Made by a program: the position numbers and the translations under genes. 26,402 nucleotides of DNA from a virus: positions 1 through 26,402 of IMG/VR virus record IMGVR_UViG_3300047168_000239; one strand, 5' to 3'. Positions 16,430-23,274 of this stretch are shown here, piece by piece. The first letter of the stretch is position 1; every line of letters starts with the position of its first letter. Below the pieces are notes generated by a model. It saw only the letters and a program-made list of their open reading frames with translations. It was not told the DNA's origin and searched no databases.

Positions 16430-16830
16430 CCACGCTCGCTTACCCCCATTCAAGACGCGACGTCGAAGCTGCCGTCAGTGGTCTCGCCGACACGGAGTTG
16501 CAAAAGCGCGCCTGGATTGCGCGAGAGCCTATACCTTCTGGGCAATGCCCTCGCTTCGACGATGCCGTTCACCGACTCTTTGAGGACAGCGGTCTTGCCG
16601 ACGGCCCGCATACCTGCGTCGGTTATATACTCTACGACGAACAAGAGGCTGACTGTCTTGTCGGCTTGATGAGACATCTTAGCGATCTTCTCGGCAAGTA
16701 CGGAAAATCGAAGCCGTTCGAGGCATATTTCAACGCCCCAGAATGGTCTGCGATTGTGGCCAGGGCAAACGCCTGTTTGCGACAGCTTACACTCAACGAC
16801 AGCAGGAACGCGTCTTCGTTGGGGGCGTGA
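16426..16830 (+). CDS. Candidate immunity protein (cassette 5)
   Basis: This soluble 134-residue protein overlaps the toxin stop (ATGA, 16426-16429), the tightest form of toxin-immunity coupling. It contains FDDAVHRLFEDSGLADGP, then GYILYDEQEADCLVGLMRHL and AYFNAPEWSAIVARANACL, an all-helical plan. The D..HRLFEDSGLAD and L.DEQEA patterns resemble the SCO4402-like family of small helical proteins often found after polymorphic toxins (moderate to low confidence). There is no signal peptide or membrane segment, so the paired toxin probably acts in the cytoplasm. Confidence 0.65.
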   Translation: MTTLAYPHSRRDVEAAVSGLADTELQKRAWIAREPIPSGQCPRFDDAVHRLFEDSGLADGPHTCVGYILYDEQEADCLVGLMRHLSDLLGKYGKSKPFEAYFNAPEWSAIVARANACLRQLTLNDSRNASSLGA

Positions 16831-16886
16831 TTACGACTCTCAAACGCCTCTCATAGAATTAAGTCTCCGATCCGGCCTTCCAGTAG

Positions 16887-17693
16887 GCACCGCATGACGA
16901 GCCGGCGGCGGATTTCGCCGACGACGAACTGCTCTATCTGCCGCGCACCCTCCGTTCGCATCGGCTCTATGGCTTCTCGCCGGTCGAGCAGATCGCGCTG
17001 ACGATCAACATCGCGCTCAGGCGCGAGCAGGCGACGCTCGATTACTACAACACCGGCTCGATCCCGGACTCCTTCGCCACTCTGCCGAAGGATTGGACTG
17101 TCGATCAGATACGCCAGTTCCAGGATTATTTCGACGCGCTGATGACCGGCAATCTGACGCGTCGGCGCATGGTGAAGTTCATGCCGGCGGAGTTCAAGCT
17201 CACCGAGACGCGCCAGCCGCCGCTAAAGGAGCTCTATGACGAGTGGCTGGCCCGCTTCATCTGCTACGCCTTCTCGGCGCCGGCCTCTGCGTTCATTACG
17301 CAGGTCAACCGCGCGACATCGCAGACTTTGCGCACACAGGCGGCGACGGAAGGGCTGGCGCCGCTGAAGGCGTGGGTGAAGATGGCGCTCGATCGGGTCA
17401 TCGCGCTTGGCTTCCGTGTGCCCGATTTGGAGTTCTGCTGGGTCGGCGACGACGGGGTCGATCCGCTTGAGCAGGCGCAGACGATCGCGATCCTCGTCAA
17501 CGCCGGCGTGAAGACGGTCGCCGAGGCGCGGGCGGAGCTGGGGCTCGGGCAAAGCAAGGGGGTCTTGAAGGGCAATCCGTATCACGATGAGGCGGGGCAG
17601 TTCACGGATGCGGATCATGCCGTTGCGTCGGGATCGGGCGCGAAGCCGCCCAACAATGCGGCTTCGACGGCGAGTGAGGCGGCGAAACCATGA
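16887..17693 (+). pseudogene. Portal fragment of orphan cassette 6, cut off by an in-frame TGA
   Basis: Portal homology begins near residue 196 (APHDEPAADFADDELLYLPR) directly after a TAG at 16884, so there is no start; the first ATG is at 17142 inside the portal. The frame stays open through the boundary motif NPYHDEAGQFTDADHA to a TGA at 17691. The same frame then continues without interruption (GGAAFSGAPFAIRATQAAVE) into the pre-toxin and toxin at 17748-18818. One nonsense codon therefore separates carrier from toxin. Portal sequence around 17530-17620 matches cassette 4 (13551-13640) almost base for base. Confidence 0.75.
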
Positions 17694-17747
17694 GGCGGTG
17701 CTGCCTTTAGCGGGGCGCCTTTTGCCATTCGCGCTACGCAAGCTGCA

Positions 17748-18818
17748 GTGGAGGCCGCGAACAGCGCTCTGAGCGACGCGGAGCGTGCAGCAGCCACATC
17801 CGAAGAGACGACGCCCTGGGCAACCCGCGCGTTGCAGGCCGCCACGGACGCGACAAAGGCTGTCGTGAATGGCGCGCAGGAGACGGGCTCCGCGCTAGCA
17901 AGTGGGCTTGCGCGAGGTCTTACCGCGTCGTCGATGGCCACCGGGGCCCTGGCGGCAGCGTTTCTCGCCGCCTCGACAAAAGCAACCGGCGGCATTCAGC
18001 AAGGCTCGGTTCCCGACCGCCCCGACATGACCTACCGCTGGGCGCAGGACGAAACATCAGCGACTTTCAGCGTCCAATCAGGCGGCCAAACGCAGAGCTT
18101 TCGCGCCCAACAAAACAGCGCTGGCGACTTTGTCGACGCGCAAGGCAACGTCGTCGCGACCGTGGACACCGGAGCCGACGGGCAGCGATCGCTCGTCGTC
18201 GATCCCGACGCCGTGGACGCCGCAATTGCAGCTTCTTCCGGGTCTGTGAGCGGATCGAATTCGGGAGCCGGTTCGGCGGGCGAGCCGCAAGTGCTTTACT
18301 ACAATCCGGAAACTGGCGACGTGACCTACGCGCCCTCCGGCGCCCCGCCGCCGGGTTATGAGCCGGTATCCGGGGCTCAGAGCGATCAGGTGGGGAAGCC
18401 AAGCGGGGGAACGGAAACCGGAACGCCGTCTAACCGTGCGACTTCACTGGTCGATCCGAATCTGATAGCTCGCCTTGTGGCTTCGGGAGTTAGAATTGCA
18501 CCTGAAAATGTCGTCGCAACGGGTACGGCGCCGGGCGGCCAGACGGTGTGGATGGAGACTGGAAACGCTAAAGCTGGACTCGTGCACATACTCGACCACA
18601 CGCGGGACTTTGCTGGCATTGGCGTGTCGCAATCGGATATTCTGAACGTGGTAATGGGCGCAATCGCGACTGGCGACATAATTGGCGTGCAAGGCAAGGG
18701 AGGCAATCCGCGAGACATCTACCGAACGGTGGTCAGCGGCCAAGCCTATGGAATAGCCATTCAGATCGGAGACAACGGATTCATCGTTAGCGCAAACCCT
18801 ACAGGAAAAGTCCCATGA
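17748..18818 (+). CDS. Pre-toxin plus BECR-fold nuclease toxin domain (cassette 6)
   Basis: This frame is the toxin half of cassette 6. Counting from GTG 17748 (356 residues, no clear ribosome binding site), an Ala-rich hydrophobic helix lies at about 50-82. A pre-toxin closely related to cassette 5 follows (TYRWAQDETSATFSVQ, YYNPETGDVTYAPSGAPPPG). Residues ~235-356 form the toxin: LIARLVASGVRI, VWMETGNAKAGLVHILDH (His280, His284), GDIIGVQGKGGNPRDIYR (Arg322) and DNGFIVSANP. This order matches the phage Barnase-EndoU-ColicinE5/D-RelE-like (PBECR) ribonuclease family, which cleaves RNA in the target cell. The stop overlaps the immunity start (ATGA). The upstream TGA probably silences it unless recombined onto an intact portal. 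Confidence 0.75.
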   Translation: MEAANSALSDAERAAATSEETTPWATRALQAATDATKAVVNGAQETGSALASGLARGLTASSMATGALAAAFLAASTKATGGIQQGSVPDRPDMTYRWAQDETSATFSVQSGGQTQSFRAQQNSAGDFVDAQGNVVATVDTGADGQRSLVVDPDAVDAAIAASSGSVSGSNSGAGSAGEPQVLYYNPETGDVTYAPSGAPPPGYEPVSGAQSDQVGKPSGGTETGTPSNRATSLVDPNLIARLVASGVRIAPENVVATGTAPGGQTVWMETGNAKAGLVHILDHTRDFAGIGVSQSDILNVVMGAIATGDIIGVQGKGGNPRDIYRTVVSGQAYGIAIQIGDNGFIVSANPTGKVP

Positions 18819-19144
18819 AAAAAGTAAGGTTGATGGCTGACTATGGATGTGACCCTCTTTGGAAACAGCCACCATATGGCGTTGGAACCCTCTCTCCAGA
18901 GTCACTTCCAATATCTGAGCCACTTCGCAAAGCTTTGCACGATTGGGCCTCCGAATACGATCGTACGCTCGACCGAATTTATCCGCCCGATTCCGGCTTC
19001 GATACCCAAGAAGCTGCTAACAACTTCACGGCGACGGGTTACATCCTATTGGAGAAGCTCAAAGAGGAACTCGGTAGCGAATATGAAATAGACTACTTTC
19101 CGAACGCCTATCGCAGGGATATCCCATTGCGCGGCAAACCATAA
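18815..19144 (+). CDS. Immunity protein for the BECR-type toxin (cassette 6)
   Basis: This 109-residue soluble protein starts at an ATG overlapping the toxin stop. It reads VRLMADYGCDPLWKQPPYGV, PISEPLRKALHDWASEYD, and ends in LLEKLKEELGSEYEIDYFPN. The pattern ADY.C.PLW, L..W..EYD, SGF and LG..YE..YF is one I know from small proteins encoded directly after BECR-type C-terminal toxins, so this pair is the best supported toxin-immunity match in the window. It would act in the cytoplasm by binding its nuclease. The base composition is less GC-rich than the portal genes. Confidence 0.75.
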   Translation: MKKVRLMADYGCDPLWKQPPYGVGTLSPESLPISEPLRKALHDWASEYDRTLDRIYPPDSGFDTQEAANNFTATGYILLEKLKEELGSEYEIDYFPNAYRRDIPLRGKP

Positions 19145-19162
19145 TTATTAACGATTGCTTAG

Positions 19163-20061
19163 GCCGCCTATCAGCAGGCGCCGCATGGCGTGCCGGCGGC
19201 CGATTTCGTCGCCGACGAACTGCTCTATCTTCCGCGCAATCTTCGCTCGCATCGGCTTTATGGCTTCTCGCCGGTCGAGCAGATCGCGCTGACAATCAAT
19301 ATCGCGCTCAGGCGCGAGCGGGCTACCGCGGCGGCATTACAACACCGGCTCGATCCCGGATTCCCTCGCGACGCTGCCGAAAGATTGGACGGTCGATCAG
19401 ATCCGGCAGTTCCAGGATTATTTCGACGCGCTGATGTCAGGAAATCTCGCGCGCCGGCGCATGGTGAAGTTTATGCCGGCGGAGTTCAAGCTGACGGAGA
19501 CGCGCCAGCCGCCGCTGAAGGATATGTATGACGAATGGTTGGCGCGGGTGATCTGCTACGCCTTCTCGGCGCCAGCGTCCGCGTTCATTACGCAGGTCAA
19601 CCGCGCGACATCGCAGACTTTGCGCACACAGGCAGCGACGGAAGGCCTCGTACCGCTGAAGGCCTGGGTGAAGATGGCGCTCGATCGTATCGATCGCGCT
19701 TTGCTTCCGAGCGCCCGATTTGGAGTTCTGCTGGGTCGGCGACGACGGGGTCGATCCGCTTGAGCAGGCGCAGACGATCGCGATCCTCGTCAACGCCGGC
19801 GTGAAGACGGTCGCCGAGGCGCGGGCGGAGTTGGGGCTCGGGCCGGAAAACGGGGTGGCGAAGTTCAGCGTTCAGTCAATTGGACAGAAGCTGAGTTTTC
19901 GCGCGCAGCAGAACGCCGCTGGCGATTTCGTCGATGCCCAAAGCAATATCGTCGCGACCGTGGATATCGGCCCCGACGGGCAACGAACGCTCGCCGTCGG
20001 CTCTGCTTCAGTCGACACTGCGATTTCGGCGTCCGCCGGTTCCACGAGCGGGTCGAGCTAA
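19163..20061 (+). pseudogene. Broken portal/pre-toxin cassette 7 without toxin
   Basis: Portal homology begins at residue 192 (AYQQAPHGVPAADF) after a TAG at 19160. One-base insertions near 19327 and 19690 (GTATCGATCGCG against GTATGATCGCG in cassette 3) break the frame twice. At 19861-19866 the portal motif VAKF joins directly to the middle of the pre-toxin (SVQSIGQKLSFRAQQNAAGD), skipping NPYHDE and the hydrophobic helix. The frame ends at 20061 (STSGSS) with no YYNP motif, toxin or immunity gene. The cassette looks like the worn-out distal end of the array. From 20062 to 20268 I see only the tail tube leader. Confidence 0.75.
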
Positions 20062-20268
20062 CGGTAACCGAAGGGGCTTCTCTGCGGCCTTCTCGGTCTC
20101 GCCTATCAACACCCACGTCAGTTGGCTTCTCCGCGAGGCCGCGCCCTTTCGAATACCCGAAACCGACTTCGCCTCGCGCTGCTTGATGCACGATCCGAAA
20201 CACTGGCCCCCACAGTCGCCAAAACGCCAGCGTCGCTTGGCGGCGACATCATCAACTTGGAGATCTCC

Positions 20269-21003
20269 ATGTATGTGTTCGGCTCCGGCGTGCTCATCGG
20301 CACGCCGACGGGCGGTTCGCCGATCAACTTCGGCCTCGCCCAAGAAGTGACCCTCAACATTTCGACCACCACGAAAGCGCTTTACGGGCAGAACAATTTT
20401 CCCGTGGCCATCGGCAGCGGCACACGCAAGATGACGGGCAAGGCGAAACTCGCCCGCATCTCTGGCCAGGCGCTCGGCAATCTGTTCTTTGGCGTCAACC
20501 CGAGCGTGGGCGGCGTGCAAACGCAGTTTGGCGAGGTGACCTCAGTTCCCGCCGTCTCGCCGTTCACATACTCAACCAGCTTCCACGCCACATTCGTTGC
20601 TGATCAGGGCGTAGTCTACGCCTCAACCGGATTGCCGCTGAAGATGGTCGCCTCGTCCCCCGCCGCTGGCCAATATTTCGTCGCCGCCGGCGTCTATACC
20701 TTCAGTTCCGCAGATGCGGGCGCGGCCATTCTAGTCTCCTACACCTACAGCGTACCTACGTCCGGCGAGAGCGTGTTAGTGACATCTCAGACCATCGGAC
20801 CCTCCGTCACCTTCGCCGCCAATCTGTTCGCCTCAGACCCGACCACAGGCAAACAGTTCTCGCTATATCTCTACAATTGCGTCGCCGAAAAGCTCGCCCT
20901 CGGCACCAAGCTCGAAGATTTCGTGATGCCAGAACTTGATTTCCAATGCTTCGCAAATGCGGCCGGACAGGTCTGCCAGCTTAACTTCGGAGACGCCGCG
21001 TGA
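20269..21003 (+). CDS. Major tail (tube) protein
   Basis: This 244-residue protein would polymerise into the tail tube. It starts at ATG 20269 with TTGGAG six bases upstream; the longer frame back to 20122 is leader. The core has GSGVLIGTPTGG, VTLNISTTTKALYGQNNFPV, GTRKMTGKAKLARISGQALG and a C-terminal NCVAEKLALGTKLEDFVMPE, the usual tail tube pattern. Residues ~114-163 contain GVVYASTGLPLK, PAAGQYFVAAGVYTFS and DAGAAILVSYTYS, a module shared with the head-tail connector. The stop overlaps the next start as GTGA. The assignment is supported by position before the chaperone and tape measure. Confidence 0.85.
   Translation: MYVFGSGVLIGTPTGGSPINFGLAQEVTLNISTTTKALYGQNNFPVAIGSGTRKMTGKAKLARISGQALGNLFFGVNPSVGGVQTQFGEVTSVPAVSPFTYSTSFHATFVADQGVVYASTGLPLKMVASSPAAGQYFVAAGVYTFSSADAGAAILVSYTYSVPTSGESVLVTSQTIGPSVTFAANLFASDPTTGKQFSLYLYNCVAEKLALGTKLEDFVMPELDFQCFANAAGQVCQLNFGDAA
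20608..20757 (+). repeat. Beta-sandwich module shared with head-tail connector (copy 2)
   Basis: This is the second copy of the GVVY...PAAGQY.V.AG.Y.FS..DAGAA..SY module, matching 9942-10082 at protein level. Confidence 0.75.
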
Positions 21004-21341
21004 CGGACGAGGCCTTCGTCATCGAACTGGCGGGGCGTCGCTGGGCCTTGCCGCACCTGCCGTTCCGCATCATAAAGTCTATTCAGCCCGCGCTCCTTAA
21101 GGTCTATGCTGAGACCGCTGAACAGGGCGCGGTATCATTGGCTGAAAGCCAAATCGACGGACTCGCCGCCGCCGCTTGGCGGGCGATTGCGCATGTCGAC
21201 CCCGATCTCAGCTTCGATGACTTTTTGGCGCTGCCTTTCTCGCTCGCTGATCTGTTCGCCATCCTCCCCGCGGTCGCGCAAGCCGCCGGGCTTCGTATAC
21301 AGATGGCGACGGCGGAGGCGTCGCCAGAGGCGGGAAAATAG
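21000..21341 (+). CDS. Tail assembly chaperone, short form (gpG-like)
   Basis: This 113-residue helical protein starts with GTG overlapping the tail tube stop (GTGA, 21000-21003). It reads FVIELAGRRWALPHLPFRII, QIDGLAAAAWRAIAHVDPDL and SFDDFLALPFSLADLFAILP. Position between tail tube and tape measure, size, and the slippery sequence at its 3' end mark it as the lambda gpG-type chaperone, which coats the tape measure during tail assembly. The stop TAG at 21339 follows GGGAAAA immediately, so a fraction of ribosomes should shift -1 and make the long form ending at 21565. Confidence 0.8.
   Translation: MTDEAFVIELAGRRWALPHLPFRIIKSIQPALLKVYAETAEQGAVSLAESQIDGLAAAAWRAIAHVDPDLSFDDFLALPFSLADLFAILPAVAQAAGLRIQMATAEASPEAGK
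21332..21338 (+). promoter_or_regulatory. Programmed -1 ribosomal frameshift site GGGAAAA
   Basis: The zero-frame codons are GCG GGA AAA TAG, so the heptamer reads G GGA AAA, in the exact X XXY YYZ register needed for a -1 slip, with the stop codon next. After slipping, ATA GAT TTC opens the 75-residue downstream frame to 21565. The same arrangement is well known for tail chaperone genes G/GT of lambda-like phages. Confidence 0.8.
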
Positions 21342-21565
21342 ATTTCGACGCCCTGATCGCCGAAGTCGTCACGGCGACAGGATGGACCTGGGACGAGGCC
21401 CTCGACGGCCTCACGGTTCCGCGTTTCCTCGCCTTGCGCGCGGAATGGCGGCGCCGTCCGCCTGCACATTGGTTGCTCTCGGCCGCCTTACGCACGCACG
21501 ATCCTGAGGCCTCGCCTCACGAACGACGCCCCTCGCTCGCTGAACTACGGGCCGCGCTCTCCTGA
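21338..21565 (+). CDS. Tail assembly chaperone -1 frameshift extension (gpT part of gpGT)
   Basis: Read from ATA at 21338, this frame gives 75 codons: IDFDALIAEVVTATGWTWDE, then LTVPRFLALRAEWRRRPPAH, then a charged tail ending at TGA 21563. There is no ATG or GTG start in the early part of the frame, so expression as a fusion by frameshifting is the simplest explanation (188 residues in total). In gpGT proteins the T part binds the tail tube subunit and recruits it to the chaperone-coated tape measure. The codon use looks genuine, while the overlapping alternative frame (21106-21507) is Arg/Ser-rich and looks like a shadow. Confidence 0.75.
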   Translation: MDFDALIAEVVTATGWTWDEALDGLTVPRFLALRAEWRRRPPAHWLLSAALRTHDPEASPHERRPSLAELRAALS

Positions 21566-21601
21566 TAAGGGCGAGCCCGGCGCCGCCTGATTGGAGCCAC
21601 G

Positions 21602-22843
21602 ATGACCGACGCCAACGTCACCGTTACTTTCAGCGCCTCGACAAGCGACTTTGAATCAGGAGTTGCTTCTGCGCGGGAGGCGCTCGCCAGTCTCGCGGGG
21701 CCAATCGCCGACATCAACGGCAAATATGCAGCCCTCGGCGCTGCTCTGACTGAGTCGCATTCTCGCGCCCTGCAGGCCATGCAAAGCGGCGACAACGCCG
21801 CCTATGCGCAGGCCCTGCGCACCGCACAAGAGGCGATCTCAGGACAGATCAAGGCTGAGCAAGACGGCCTTCGCGAGAAGCTCGCCGCCTACGCCGACGA
21901 TGCACGAAATCATAGAATGACCGAACAGGAAAAGCTACAAGCCTCCCGCGAGGCCATCGAGCAGACCTATTCGGCCGAGCTTGATTTGATGAATCGCAAG
22001 CGCGACCTTGCCCAGGGTTCGCTCGCCAATCAACAACGCGTTGACAACCAGATCGCCGCGCTTGAGCGAAGCGAGCAGAGTCAGCTAAGCGCGCTGACAC
22101 GCCAGGCGCTCGACGAACAGTCACAGAGTTATATACAATTCGGCAATTCAGTGGCGAGCGCGTTCAACTCCCAATTGCGCGGACTTCTTTCAGGGACAGA
22201 GAGCTGGCGCGATGCATTCAAGAGTGTGCTGAGCCAGTTGGTGATCGACTTCATTTCGTCGGTCGACAGCATGGTCGTACAATGGGCTGTCGGCGAGGCG
22301 GCGAAGACCGTGGCGACCGCAACGGGAACGGCGTCCCGTTCCTCTCTCCAACAGGCTGGCGCTGCAGCCTCTCTCGCAACCCAAGGCGCGACGATCATTC
22401 GCTCGATTCTTGGTTCCGCCGCCGAGGCTTTTGCGGGCGTTTTTGGCTTCCTGGCTCCTGTCATGGGGCCTTTCGCTGCGGGGCCCGCGGCGGCTGCGCA
22501 GGCGACTGTGGCCAGCGCCGCCGGCGCCGTCGCCTCCGCCGATATCGGCATGTGGAGCGTCCCCGCCGATATGCTTACGCTTGTTCATCACAACGAACTC
22601 ATCATGCCCGCTGCCGAAGCCGGCGCGTTCCGCGGTCTGCTCTCCGCGTCTTCTTCTGGAACCGATCGCAACCACGGCAATGTCTCGATTGCGCCCACCA
22701 CTCATTTCCACGTCAGCGCCATCGACGGCGGGTCCGTTTCGCAATGGATGAGGTCGAACTCGACCGAGATGCTGCGCGCAATCAACGAAGCTGTGCGCCA
22801 CGGAGCCCATCTCGGCATGAAAGGCATGGGCGCCGTGCGATAG
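21602..22843 (+). CDS. Tail tape measure protein (short)
   Basis: This 413-residue protein sets tail length. ATG 21602 follows TTGGAGCC. The N-terminal half is coiled coil, with a long charged helix at about 85-175 (LREKLAAYADDARNHRMTEQ, QRVDNQIAALERSEQSQLSA). Next comes ESWRDAFKSVLSQLVIDFIS, a typical tape measure segment, then Ala-rich hydrophobic stretches at about 235-315 that could insert into a membrane during DNA ejection. The C-terminus has IGMWSVPADMLTLVHHNELI followed by MPAAEAGAFRG, seen at tape measure ends. By the usual scaling of tape measure length, 413 residues imply a short siphovirus tail. A terminator overlaps its stop. Confidence 0.85.
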   Translation: MTDANVTVTFSASTSDFESGVASAREALASLAGPIADINGKYAALGAALTESHSRALQAMQSGDNAAYAQALRTAQEAISGQIKAEQDGLREKLAAYADDARNHRMTEQEKLQASREAIEQTYSAELDLMNRKRDLAQGSLANQQRVDNQIAALERSEQSQLSALTRQALDEQSQSYIQFGNSVASAFNSQLRGLLSGTESWRDAFKSVLSQLVIDFISSVDSMVVQWAVGEAAKTVATATGTASRSSLQQAGAAASLATQGATIIRSILGSAAEAFAGVFGFLAPVMGPFAAGPAAAAQATVASAAGAVASADIGMWSVPADMLTLVHHNELIMPAAEAGAFRGLLSASSSGTDRNHGNVSIAPTTHFHVSAIDGGSVSQWMRSNSTEMLRAINEAVRHGAHLGMKGMGAVR

Positions 22844-22871
22844 CCCGCGTGATGATTGCGCGCGGGCTTTT
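22842..22871 (+). terminator. Intrinsic terminator after the tape measure gene
   Basis: AGCCCGCG (22842-22849) pairs with CGCGGGCT (22861-22868) across an 11-base loop, and TTTT (22868-22871) follows. The hairpin begins inside the tape measure stop codon. It would end the head-tail transcript before the fibre genes, which then need their own promoter or read-through. Confidence 0.65.
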
Positions 22872-23274
22872 CGCCGCCTCCAAATAGACTTCAAATCCTC
22901 CGCGAAGGTGGGCCCTCCTGAGCAAAGACAAGTGATCGCTCATGCGGTATGCCCCAGCCGCAGCGCTTTCGCCGAGGCGCTATGCAGGCGCGCTGGCCTC
23001 GCAATGATAGAGCGGGAGGGCTCGTCAAAGCATGCGGGCGGGGGCGTCCCTACGCGCGATGGCGAAACAAACCTTAAGCACTGAACGGTCCTTGGCAGCG
23101 GTAAAGCGAGTGCGGTTGTTGCGCGGCTTATTTCCGTAGGTCGTCGCGCAGCTCAAAATGTTGAGGGGAATCCTCTCGCTTTGCGGATGCGCCGACCCGT
23201 CTGGAAGACCTTTCGCCCAACCATTCTGCTTCGAACCTCTAAACCCGGCCGGGTCTCAGGAAAGGCGACGACTT
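22872..23274 (+). other. Non-coding stretch between tape measure and fibre genes
   Basis: About 400 bases hold no convincing gene on either strand, no tRNA and no clear promoter. A possible upstream extension of the next gene (from 23158) is Cys/Pro/Arg-rich and unlike phage protein. In siphoviruses this place normally holds distal tail and hub genes; they are absent here. Confidence 0.6.

Larger units (their letters stand above)
11211..20061 (+). other. Portal-toxin cassette array inserted between tail completion and tail tube genes
   Basis: Five tandem units lie in the same direction: one full portal (11211) and four 5'-truncated portals starting near residues 281, 178, 196 and 192. Four have distinct toxin-like ends and distinct downstream small genes; the last has lost its toxin. 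The unit junctions fall at different portal residues and share no obvious sequence, so they were not made by a site-specific integrase. Capsid-to-tail synteny resumes cleanly after the array. Confidence 0.8.

Noticed and set aside
5593-19170. A common attachment or recombination site at cassette junctions
   Set aside because: Junctions after 5592, 13095, 14558, 16830 and 19144 were compared by eye; they enter the portal at different residues and share no sequence motif or inverted repeat.
1-22843. The block as a gene transfer agent cluster
   Set aside because: Protease precedes portal, cassettes interrupt the tail genes and the conserved GTA distal tail genes do not follow the tape measure, so an ordinary prophage fits better.
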